From CAZFVY01 sp964522665 (GTDB taxonomy: Bacteria > Verrucomicrobiota > Verrucomicrobiia > Limisphaerales > CAZFVY01), in contig CAZFVY010000073.1 in the NCBI GenBank assembly GCA_964522665.1, forward strand, positions 1-36,252: a stretch of 36,252 nucleotides of DNA, given 5' to 3'. The first letter of the stretch is position 1; every line of letters begins with the position of its first letter. The position numbers and the translations under genes are program-made. Shown piece after piece: positions 15,810-23,586 of this stretch. Below the pieces are notes generated by a model. The model saw nothing but the letters and a program-made list of their open reading frames with translations. It did not search any database and was not told the DNA's origin.

Positions 15810-16309
15810 ATACCCGATTGAAGATTTTCAGAAAAATCCTGCTTCCGCGCGGCAGCGGGCGGGAAACTGTGCTAGTCTAGCGCTGTTGGAACAAAACATC
15901 GGCATTGATGCTCGCGCCTCACGGGGAGACGCGAAGCGGGAGGGGTTGTGGATCGGCGCGGTCGGCGAGTCTCCGGTCGCTCCGGCCTGCGTGAAGCTGC
16001 GGCGCCAAGCGCGCCGAGAATCCATTTCATTGACTATGAACCGATTCGCCCGGATACGCTTGGGGCGCGGGAATTGGGTCGAAACTACTGCGTCGAGGAG
16101 CTGGGAAAACCCGGTTTTCGGGGCGCCGACCGGCGCCAAGTGCGGGAGGTTCCGCGCGGGGTTAAACCCAGAAGGCGTGAAATTTACAAAAAAAAACCCT
16201 TGTTTTTTTGTTTCAATTACCTAAAATACGCCCCGACTCGAACTAAAATTTATTAACATAAGTTAACAAAAACCGGGAAAACCCCCAGCGTCTGCCATAG
16301 CCAAGCCGT
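15810..16309 (+). other. 500-bp gene-free region before the Ig-repeat gene
   Basis: Frames here show no family resemblance and start in the tail of eda, so none is called. An extended -10-like sequence TGCTAGTCT (15870-15878) lacks a convincing -35. A hairpin GAAAAC-CCG-GTTTTC is near 16106-16120, without a T tract. From about 16185 the base composition turns sharply AT-rich, ending in the promoter at 16200-16227. No terminator for eda was found. Confidence 0.4.
16200..16227 (+). promoter_or_regulatory. Candidate sigma-70 promoter of the Ig-repeat gene
   Basis: TTGTTT (16200-16205), a 16-base spacer and TAAAAT (16222-16227) lie in an AT-rich island within GC-rich DNA. Transcription from about 16234 would give a leader of about 75 bases to the ATG at 16310. 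Confidence 0.5.
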
Positions 16310-19300
16310 ATGAATACTAACATGAACATCAGGTCTCATTCCGCCGGGTCGCGACTCGGCCCGAAGGCGCGCCTTTCGGTCCCATTACTAGCTCTGGTGA
16401 CAGTAGTGGCAACGTTGTTTTCCTCCTCTCTGCCGGCGCTGGCTCAAGTTCCACCGACGTTTACCACCCAGCCCTCCAGCGCGATTGTGCCCCTGGGCGG
16501 CAGCGTGCTGATGCGAGTTTCCGCGACGGGGACGGCGGTGACGCTCTTGTGGCGTTTCAATGGCGTACCGATTACCTCGGCGACCAATCCAACGTTCGCG
16601 ATTACCAACGTGACGCGTGCTTCGGCGGGCGCTTACACGGTGGTCGCGCGCGGTTCGAGTGGACAGTTGATCAGCGCTCCGGCGACACTGACGGTCGTCG
16701 CGCCTCCGGCGATCACGGTTCAACCCACGGCAACCGTGAACGTGACCTCGGGGAATAATTACACTTACAGCGTTACGGCGGTGGGTGATGACCCGACTTT
16801 GTTCCCCAACACCTATCAATGGTGGGTCAATGGCGCGCAGATTGCTGGCGCCACGAACAGCACCTACACCATCAAGAACGCTACTTCGCTCGACAACGGC
16901 ACCTATCAAGTCACGGTGGAAAACGCCGTCGGTTCGGTGACCAGCGCTACTTCGACCTTTACGGCCTATGTGGCTCCGACCATCGCGGTGCAACCGGTTA
17001 ACCAAACCAACGCGGCCGGTTTGAACGTCGCGTTCGTAGTCGTTGCCGGTGGCACGCCTCCGTTCACGTTCCAATGGCGCTTTGGCGCCAACAAGACCAT
17101 CCTGAGCGGCGCGGGCGTCACTACGGGCCAGTTCACCAATACATTAGCTCTTAACAACATCTCATTCGCCCAAGCGGCGCCTTACGACGTGGTCGTGAGC
17201 AACCCTGGCGGCACGGTTACCAGCTCCGTGGCGAGCTTGGTCGTGACGACTCCGGCGCTGCCGACGGTTACGACTCAACCGGCGACCAACGTTACGGTTG
17301 CGGTAGGCGATCGCTTCAGTCTTTCACTCGCCGCCGCCGGAACGGCGTCCTCCGCCTTTACCTATCAATGGCGGTTCAACGGCTTCTCGCTGGCTAACGG
17401 CGTATTCGGCGGAACCGGCGTCTTTGGCGCGACCTCGAATACCTTGACGTTGACCAATGTCACGCTGTCTCAAGCCGGAACCTACGATGCCTTGGTGATC
17501 AGCCCCTACGGCACGACGAATACCGCGACGACAACGGTGACCGTAATCGTTCCGACGCCCATTACGGTTAGCGACACCAGCTTGCCGCAAGACGTCACCT
17601 CGTTCGAAGGCGGCACGGTCTCGCTTACCTCGGCAGTCAGTGGCAATCCGCTCTCGTTGCAATGGTATAACATCTCTGGTCTGAAGACCGCGCTGGCTGG
17701 ACAGACCGGCCCGACGTTGGTGCTTTCGAATATCACGGCCTCGACGGCGGGCAAGTACGTTTACATTGCCACGAATATTTTAGGCGCAGTCACGAGCCGC
17801 ACGGCGGTTGTGACGGTGGAACTGAAGCCCCGCATCACCACTCAGCCAGCGGGCCGTTCATTGGCCTCCGGGCAGAGCTTGGCCCTCAACGTGGTCGCGA
17901 CCGGAACGGGCCCGTTGACCTATCAATGGTACTTCAATGGCCTGATCGGCATTGTCGGGGCCAACAGTTCGTCGTTGCTGCTTACCAATACCACTCCGGG
18001 GATATCCGGTGATTACACGGTCGTCGTTTCGAACGCGGGCGGTTCTGTGACCAGCGCCGCGGCCCACGTCACCATCGTTGATGGCGTCGCGATTACTTCG
18101 CAGCCGGTCAGCCAGACCGTTACCAATGGCGTCAATGTGATGCTGAGCGTCGGCGCAACCGGCGGTTCGCTGAACTATCAATGGACCTATAATGGCGGGA
18201 ACTTCAATAGCTTCGACATCCCGGGCGCGGTCGGCCCAACGCTCGTGTTGACCAACGTCACCCCGGCGAACACTGGCGACTATACGGTTCGCGTGTTCAA
18301 CAACGTCAGCCAGGTGGTGAGTTCCGCCGCGCACTTGAACGTGGAGATCGCTCCCGCCATCACGGTTCAGCCACAAAGCCAGACGGCGCCGATTGGCAGC
18401 ACGGTCACGCTCAGCGTGACGGCGACCGGCTCCCCGCTTAATTACAAGTGGCAGTTCAATGGCACCGCCATTGGTGGCGCGACCAGCAGCACGCTGGTGA
18501 TTACCAACGTGACGTCGGCTTTCAACGCGGCCAAATTCTCGGTTGTTGTCACGAACGACTTCGGTTCCGTGACCAGCGCGAATGCCGTCCTCACGGTTGT
18601 TCCGGCTACTCCTCCGACGATCGTATCCCAGCCGGTTGGAGTTACGGTCCTCTCCGGTGGCACGGCCACGTTTAGCGTCGTCGCGAGCGGTTCGGCCGTT
18701 CTGAACTATCAATGGAACTACAACGGAACCCCATTCGCCGGAGCCACTGGCCCCTCGTTGGTGCTCGTTGGCGTAACGTCGGCGAATGCCGGTAACTACA
18801 CGGTTACGGTCAGCAACGGTGGCGGCACGGTCACCAGCGCTCCGGCGCCGTTGTCGATCGCCAGCGCTTCGGTCGCGGGTCAATGGGACTTCACGGGCCG
18901 CAACTTGGCGGCGACGGTTGGGTCGGCGATGCAGTACCTTGGCAATACCGCGAGCCTGACCACGTTCACGAACGTAACGATCAATGGCCAGTCGGCGACC
19001 GTTATGGCGTTCCCCGCCGCGGCGACGACAAACATCGGGTACGTCGTCCCTCACGGCATCTCTCCGAACGGTGGCGGAACGAAGGTGAACCAATACACGC
19101 TCATCATGGACCTCTATATGCCCGCTTTCGATCCAGCCTCTGGCTTCCAGAGCCTCTGGCAGACCGATACGAGCAATAATAGCGATGGTGATCTCTACAT
19201 TCGCTCTCCCGATGGCGGCATTGGCATCAGCGGCAAATACGACGGCGCCTTCACGTTGAATGCGTGGCACCGGTTGGCGTTCACCTTCGATCTCACCTCC

Positions 19301-19579
19301 AGCAATTTGGTGAAGTACATCGACGGCAATCTGGTCGGCCAACAAACGCTCAGCGCTGGAGTTGACGGTCGCTGGTCTTTGGCCCCGACCGCGATCCTCT
19401 TCGGCGATAGCGATCATGAATCGGCACCCGGTTGGTTGAGCAGCGTCCAAGTTGACAACGTGGCTTTGACGGCTTCTCAGATCAAAGCGTTGGGTGGCGT
19501 TTCGGCGAGCAAGATCCCGGTAAGCATCCCTTCGCCATCCGAGGCGTCCAGCCTTGCTGTGCCGAGCGAGACGCAATAG
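16310..19579 (+). CDS. Secreted protein with nine Ig-like repeats and a LamG-like C-terminus
   Basis: A 1089-residue exported protein. Residues 22-46 form a Sec signal peptide ending ALA/Q. Nine Ig-like units of roughly 90-100 residues follow (to about residue 860); each begins like ITxQPxSxTVxxG and holds a core such as LxYQWxFNG, then LxLTNVTxxxxGxYTVxVSN and a closing VTSxxAxLTV. The last 230 residues (GQWDFTGRNLAATVGS, then YTLIMDLYMP, AWHRLAFTFDL, KYIDGNLVG and VDNVALT) resemble a LamG/concanavalin-like domain that binds carbohydrate or protein. There is no PEP-CTERM, LPXTG or membrane anchor, so it is probably released or held by other contacts. A surface adhesin or glycan-binding role is inference. 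It has its own promoter and terminator. Confidence 0.85.
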   Translation: MNTNMNIRSHSAGSRLGPKARLSVPLLALVTVVATLFSSSLPALAQVPPTFTTQPSSAIVPLGGSVLMRVSATGTAVTLLWRFNGVPITSATNPTFAITNVTRASAGAYTVVARGSSGQLISAPATLTVVAPPAITVQPTATVNVTSGNNYTYSVTAVGDDPTLFPNTYQWWVNGAQIAGATNSTYTIKNATSLDNGTYQVTVENAVGSVTSATSTFTAYVAPTIAVQPVNQTNAAGLNVAFVVVAGGTPPFTFQWRFGANKTILSGAGVTTGQFTNTLALNNISFAQAAPYDVVVSNPGGTVTSSVASLVVTTPALPTVTTQPATNVTVAVGDRFSLSLAAAGTASSAFTYQWRFNGFSLANGVFGGTGVFGATSNTLTLTNVTLSQAGTYDALVISPYGTTNTATTTVTVIVPTPITVSDTSLPQDVTSFEGGTVSLTSAVSGNPLSLQWYNISGLKTALAGQTGPTLVLSNITASTAGKYVYIATNILGAVTSRTAVVTVELKPRITTQPAGRSLASGQSLALNVVATGTGPLTYQWYFNGLIGIVGANSSSLLLTNTTPGISGDYTVVVSNAGGSVTSAAAHVTIVDGVAITSQPVSQTVTNGVNVMLSVGATGGSLNYQWTYNGGNFNSFDIPGAVGPTLVLTNVTPANTGDYTVRVFNNVSQVVSSAAHLNVEIAPAITVQPQSQTAPIGSTVTLSVTATGSPLNYKWQFNGTAIGGATSSTLVITNVTSAFNAAKFSVVVTNDFGSVTSANAVLTVVPATPPTIVSQPVGVTVLSGGTATFSVVASGSAVLNYQWNYNGTPFAGATGPSLVLVGVTSANAGNYTVTVSNGGGTVTSAPAPLSIASASVAGQWDFTGRNLAATVGSAMQYLGNTASLTTFTNVTINGQSATVMAFPAAATTNIGYVVPHGISPNGGGTKVNQYTLIMDLYMPAFDPASGFQSLWQTDTSNNSDGDLYIRSPDGGIGISGKYDGAFTLNAWHRLAFTFDLTSSNLVKYIDGNLVGQQTLSAGVDGRWSLAPTAILFGDSDHESAPGWLSSVQVDNVALTASQIKALGGVSASKIPVSIPSPSEASSLAVPSETQ

Positions 19580-19638
19580 TCGTCCAACGATGGCTCCGGC
19601 TCTGACCGTGAGCGCTGGTTGATTTGAACTTAATCACG

Positions 19639-19674
19639 AGAGGCCGGGAGCAAATCCCGGCCTCTTCTTTTTTT
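19639..19674 (+). terminator. Strong intrinsic terminator of the Ig-repeat gene
   Basis: AGAGGCCGGGA (19639-19649) pairs perfectly over 11 bases with TCCCGGCCTCT (19655-19665) around a five-base loop and runs into a T-rich tract to 19674. It ends only five bases before the GTG start of the ROK gene. Confidence 0.92.
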
Positions 19675-19679
19675 ACGAA

Positions 19680-20648
19680 GTGAAATCGGTATTTCTTGGC
19701 ATCGAAATCGGCGGGACCAAACTTCAGTTGGTCGTCGGGGATCAGCGGGCGAAAATCATTCACCGCCGCCGCCTGGCGGTCGATCGGCGGCGCGGCGCGG
19801 CCGGAATCCGCCAGCAGATTGAATCGGCGTTACCGGAACTCTTGACTGTCAGAAAGCCGCTCTCAATCGGGGTCGGTTTTGGAGGCCCCGTTGACTGGCG
19901 CACCGGGGCAATCTGTCGCTCGCATCAAATTGAGGGTTGGTCTGGGTTCGGTCTGGGCGCGTGGTTGCGGTCTGTAAGTGGGCTGCCCGTCCGCGTGGAT
20001 AATGACGCAAACACTGCGGCGCTCGGCGAAGCGATTCACGGGGTCGGAGCTGGCTTTAACCCGGTTTTCTACGTCACGCTGGGCAGCGGCGTCGGGGGTG
20101 GATTGGTGGTGGATGGGTCCATTTATCATGGTGCGAAACCAGGCGAAGCTGAGATTGGCCACCTTCGGCTTGATCGGCGGGGGACCATCTTGGAGTCGCG
20201 GTGTTCTGGGTGGGCTGTGGACGCGCGGATTCGGCGCGCCTGCGCGCGAGATGCAAAGCGCCTGCTTTCGCAATTGACTGCGGGCGCGCCCGGTGGCGAG
20301 GCGAGATTCCTGGCCGCCGCGTTCCGCGCGGGTGACCCGATCGCGCGCAAGATACTGGATGACGTCGCGACGGACCTGGCATTTGGACTTTCGCATGCGG
20401 TGCAATTGTTTCATCCGTCGATGATCGTGCTGGGAGGAGGGCTGTCGTTAGTGGGCCAACCGCTGCGCGCGGCCGTGGCGCGAGCACTGCGGCCATTCGT
20501 AATGGAGGCCTTCGCCCCGGGCCCGCGGGTCGCGCTTTCGTCGCTGAGGGAGGACGCCGTTCCGGTCGGGGCTTTGGAAAACGCGCGAGCCTTGGTGGAG
20601 TCCCGTCCCAAGCGGGCCACGGAAAACTTTGTCAAAAACGAACCTTAA
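19680..20648 (+). CDS. ROK-family sugar kinase or regulator-like protein
   Basis: A 322-residue ROK protein of the actin-like ATPase fold, normally phosphorylating hexoses or hexosamines. The phosphate loop GIEIGGTK is at 7-14, the catalytic D107-N-D-A-N is present, and so are GSGVGGG (135-141) and GEAEIGH (155-161). There is no N-terminal helix-turn-helix, so it is a kinase type. The zinc site CxCGxxGCxE expected after GEAEIGH is missing; only one cysteine (C175) remains in RRGTILESRCSGWAVD. The GTG at 19680 is the only start that keeps the phosphate loop, yet it lies five bases behind a terminator and lacks a ribosome site. An SIS isomerase gene follows after 18 bases. Confidence 0.85.
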   Translation: MKSVFLGIEIGGTKLQLVVGDQRAKIIHRRRLAVDRRRGAAGIRQQIESALPELLTVRKPLSIGVGFGGPVDWRTGAICRSHQIEGWSGFGLGAWLRSVSGLPVRVDNDANTAALGEAIHGVGAGFNPVFYVTLGSGVGGGLVVDGSIYHGAKPGEAEIGHLRLDRRGTILESRCSGWAVDARIRRACARDAKRLLSQLTAGAPGGEARFLAAAFRAGDPIARKILDDVATDLAFGLSHAVQLFHPSMIVLGGGLSLVGQPLRAAVARALRPFVMEAFAPGPRVALSSLREDAVPVGALENARALVESRPKRATENFVKNEP

Positions 20649-20666
20649 AGGATATACTACCAAGGT

Positions 20667-21236
20667 ATGAACCAATGGATCGCTGATTACGTCTCCGCGC
20701 AAAAGGCGGCGCTCGACTCGATTCCGGTTGACGCGGTCACGCAATTGATCGGCAAGTTTCGTCGCGCGTTGCAGGAGGATCGACAAATCTTTGTGTTCGG
20801 CAATGGCGGGAGCGCCGCGAACGCGTCCCACTTTATTACTGACCTTGGCAAAGGAGCGTCGGACAAAGTCGGCAAGTGTTTTCGGTGTCTTTCGTTGAAC
20901 GACAATGTCAGTTGGCTGACGGCGCTGGGAAATGATTATTCGTACGAGGATGTCTTCGTCCGGCAGTTGATGAACTACGGGCGGGCTGGCGACCTGGTCA
21001 TGGTGATGAGCGTGAGTGGATCTTCGCCGAATCTGGTGAAGGCGGTCGAGTGGGCCAACGGGCGGCAATTGCAGACCGTCGCGCTCGTGGGCGGCAAACG
21101 CGGACGACTGGCGGACTTGGCGACCCAAGTGATCGTCATCGACTCCGAGCACTACGGACGGGTTGAAGACGCGCACATGGGCATCTGCCACATGCTTTGC
21201 TACGCGTTCATGGAGCGGCCGGAGCTTACCCGCTGA
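20667..21236 (+). CDS. SIS-domain sugar phosphate isomerase (GmhA-like)
   Basis: A 189-residue single SIS domain. FGNGGSAANASHF (about 44-56), LSLNDNVSWLTALGNDYSYEDVFVRQL and SVSGSSPNLVKAVEWA are the phosphosugar-binding loops; the pattern is that of phosphoheptose isomerases that turn sedoheptulose 7-phosphate into a heptose phosphate for LPS or other glycans, and the C-terminal ED-x-HM segment (RVEDAHMGICHMLCYAF) fits GmhA-type active-site residues. The upstream ROK kinase, 18 bases away, could act on the same sugar. No other heptose gene is in the window, so the exact substrate is uncertain. Confidence 0.85.
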   Translation: MNQWIADYVSAQKAALDSIPVDAVTQLIGKFRRALQEDRQIFVFGNGGSAANASHFITDLGKGASDKVGKCFRCLSLNDNVSWLTALGNDYSYEDVFVRQLMNYGRAGDLVMVMSVSGSSPNLVKAVEWANGRQLQTVALVGGKRGRLADLATQVIVIDSEHYGRVEDAHMGICHMLCYAFMERPELTR

Positions 21237-21273
21237 CCGCGGGTTCGCCGCTCCTCGCGGAGAAGGAAAGAAG

Positions 21274-22797
21274 ATGCCGGCGACCGAGTTGATCCGCAAC
21301 AAGGTAAGCGAGTTGCCGCATAAGCCTGGGGTTTACCTCTTTCGCGATCGCTTCGGGACCGTCATTTACGTTGGCAAGGCGCGCGACCTGCGGCGCCGGG
21401 TGAGCCAGTATTTTCACCCCTCCCGCCGCCAGGGCTGGGACCTGAAGTTCAACGCGCTCGTCGATGCCATTCAGAATCTGGACACCCACGTGGTCCGGAG
21501 CGAACCGGAGGCGATCTTGCTGGAAGGCAAGCTCATCAAGGAATTCCAGCCTCGCTACAACATCAGCTTCCGCGATGACAAGCGTTTCCTGATGCTCAAG
21601 GTTAATCTCAATGACCCGATTCCTCGGTTTACCTTGACCCGTTTGAAGCAGGACGACGGCGCGCGCTATTTCGGGCCGTTCGCCAACTCGGGCGCGTTGC
21701 GGCGAACGCTGACCCTGGTGCGGCATCGCTTTAACCTCCGCGGTTGCCGCGCGTTGACGCCGGGCGCGCAGGACTACAAACACTGTTTGTACGCGAACTT
21801 GAAGGTTTGCACGGCGCCGTGCATTGGCAATGTTTCGCGCGAGCAGTATTTGCTTCAAGTGACCGCGGCGGGTGATTTCCTGGCCGGGCAATGCGAGGAG
21901 ATGGCGGCGCAGTTGACCGTTGAAATGAAACAGGCGGCGGCCGCGCAGGAGTTCGAGAAAGCGGCGGAGTTGCGCGACATTCTGGCGGATCTAAGCAAAA
22001 CGACTCAGAAGACGAACAAATTCGCCCGCGTGCCGTACAAGTTGCCACCCTCCCTTGATCCCGAACGCGACTTAGCGGAATTGGGCCAAGTCTTGGCTTT
22101 GCCCGGGCCGCCGACGCGGATCGAAGGCTTCGATATTTCCAACATCAGCGGCACGTTTGCCGTCGCCTCGCTGGTCAGTTTCCGTAATGGGCGTCCCGAC
22201 CGGGCCAACTATCGTCGTTTTCGCATCAAGACGGTGACCGGACAGGACGATTTCGCGTGCATGGCGGAGACGATTCAGCGCCGTTATTCCCGTCTGAAGC
22301 GGGAGGCTGAGCCGGCGGCCGTAGGCGTATTCCCCGACCTCATCCTGATCGATGGCGGCAAAGGCCAGCTCAACGCCGCGCTCACGGAATTAGCCAAACT
22401 CGGTCTTGAGCGCGTCCCGGTGATCGGCTTGGCGAAGGAATTCGAGGAGATCTATCGGCCGGGTCAGAGCGATCCGATGCGTCTCAGTCACGATACGGGC
22501 GCGCTAAAGCTTTTGCAACGGGTGCGCGACGAATCCCACCGCTTTGCCAACACTTACAACGCCCAATTGCGGCTAAAACGTATCTCCGAGAGCCTGCTCG
22601 ACGAGTTTCCAGGGATTGGCGAGCAGCGCAAGGCCGCGCTGCTCAAGAAGTTCGGCTCGGTGCAGCGGTTGCGCTTGGCGAGCGTGGAACAGATTGCCGC
22701 CGTCTCCGGCTTTGGCGGCAAAGCGGCGGCGGAATTCAAGGCCTTCCTTGAAGCCCGGACCGCGATCGTGGAGACACCCACCGAACCGGCGGGCTAA
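21274..22797 (+). CDS. uvrC: UvrABC excinuclease subunit C, short form
   Basis: A 507-residue UvrC, making the two incisions in nucleotide excision repair. The GIY-YIG domain starts at GVYLF (19-23) and IYVG (31-34). Cysteines C158, C171, C179 and C183 match the Fe-S ligands reported for UvrC. The UvrB-binding UVR helix pair is at about 222-243. The RNase H-like nuclease begins at IEGFDISN (283-290) and has LIDGGKGQLN and DESHRFA. Two helix-hairpin-helix motifs end the protein (FPGIGEQRKAALLKKFG, VSGFGGKAAAEF). Compared with the usual 600 residues, about 100 are missing between the UVR motif and FDIS. AGAAGGAAAG ahead of ATG 21274 sets the start. Confidence 0.94.
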   Translation: MPATELIRNKVSELPHKPGVYLFRDRFGTVIYVGKARDLRRRVSQYFHPSRRQGWDLKFNALVDAIQNLDTHVVRSEPEAILLEGKLIKEFQPRYNISFRDDKRFLMLKVNLNDPIPRFTLTRLKQDDGARYFGPFANSGALRRTLTLVRHRFNLRGCRALTPGAQDYKHCLYANLKVCTAPCIGNVSREQYLLQVTAAGDFLAGQCEEMAAQLTVEMKQAAAAQEFEKAAELRDILADLSKTTQKTNKFARVPYKLPPSLDPERDLAELGQVLALPGPPTRIEGFDISNISGTFAVASLVSFRNGRPDRANYRRFRIKTVTGQDDFACMAETIQRRYSRLKREAEPAAVGVFPDLILIDGGKGQLNAALTELAKLGLERVPVIGLAKEFEEIYRPGQSDPMRLSHDTGALKLLQRVRDESHRFANTYNAQLRLKRISESLLDEFPGIGEQRKAALLKKFGSVQRLRLASVEQIAAVSGFGGKAAAEFKAFLEARTAIVETPTEPAG

Positions 22798-22802
22798 TCG
22801 GA

Positions 22803-23465
22803 TTACTTGGCCGCCTTTTGGACGAGCCATTCGAAGGTGATCTTAACGTCATCGCCCGTTTTGATCAGGCCAAGGGCGATCTGCGGGGCGGGTGGCTTGA
22901 CGCCGAAATCGGTCATTTTGACGGCGGTCGTCCCGGTGATTTTCATGCGGTTATTCTCCAAGCGCTGGATTTTAACCGCCATGATGATCGATTTCTTCAC
23001 GCCGGCGATCGTCAGGTCGCCTTTCGTGTTGAACTCGGCGGGCGCGCCGGGCGATGGCGCCGGCGATTTGAGGAGCATCTCGGTGAGGTGGTACTCGATC
23101 TTTGGGAACTCGGTCTGCTTCATTGCCTCCTGCATCACCTCCGACATGCGATTCTTCAAGGTCTCGTTCATGTCGTTATTGCTGCTTTTGATCGAGCGAA
23201 CGGGGATCGCGACTTCTACCTTGGGGGTGCCTTTGAGTCCCTTGAACGTCGGATCGCTTTCGAAGCTGTCATCAACCTCCATGGATCCAGGAATCAATTT
23301 GCCTTCCATCCACCAATCATGGATGGTCGAGGTCCCGTCGATCCGCATCAAACCGCCGGGCAGCGCCGTATAGCGCGTCACGTTTTGCGCTTTTGCCGTC
23401 GCGGTAATGGCGAGGCACGCGACGCCCGCGAGCAGGCAGGTTTTCCAAAAGGATGGCAATTTCAT
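22803..23465 (-). CDS. YceI-family periplasmic protein
   Basis: A 220-residue protein with a Sec signal (ending TAKA/Q) and one YceI lipocalin-like barrel: TSTIHDWWMEG, VEVAIPVRSIKSSNNDMNETLKNRM, FPKIEYHLTE, TKGDLTIAGVKKSIIM and the last strand GDDVKITFEWLV. YceI proteins bind isoprenoid-type lipids; the native ligand here is unknown. ATG 23465 has GGAG about nine bases upstream and beats the TTG at 23480. The gene is convergent with uvrC, only five bases between the stop codons, and no terminator separates them. Confidence 0.88.
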   Translation of the reverse strand: MKLPSFWKTCLLAGVACLAITATAKAQNVTRYTALPGGLMRIDGTSTIHDWWMEGKLIPGSMEVDDSFESDPTFKGLKGTPKVEVAIPVRSIKSSNNDMNETLKNRMSEVMQEAMKQTEFPKIEYHLTEMLLKSPAPSPGAPAEFNTKGDLTIAGVKKSIIMAVKIQRLENNRMKITGTTAVKMTDFGVKPPAPQIALGLIKTGDDVKITFEWLVQKAAK

Positions 23466-23586
23466 CGATATTTTCTCCAATTCTAAAAACTATGTCTGAC
23501 GGCGGCGAAAGCGGTCTCGCGCGCCCAGGACGCTGAGTAAGTTATTCGTTGCTGGTAAATTTGTGGGGCGCCCAAAGGGTGGGGGA

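Noticed and set aside
15948..16256. Possible 102-codon gene before the Ig-repeat gene
   Set aside because: It contains the promoter-like AT island, has no recognisable features, and an overlapping frame is equally open.
16440..18880. DNA repeats within the Ig gene as a CRISPR or tandem-repeat array
   Set aside because: Similar words recur at domain spacing because the protein domains repeat; there are no short identical repeats with unique spacers.
17858..19576. 572-codon open frame on the minus strand within the Ig-repeat gene
   Set aside because: Arg-rich antisense shadow of the repeats in high-GC DNA, with no family features; the plus strand has a signal peptide and clear domains.
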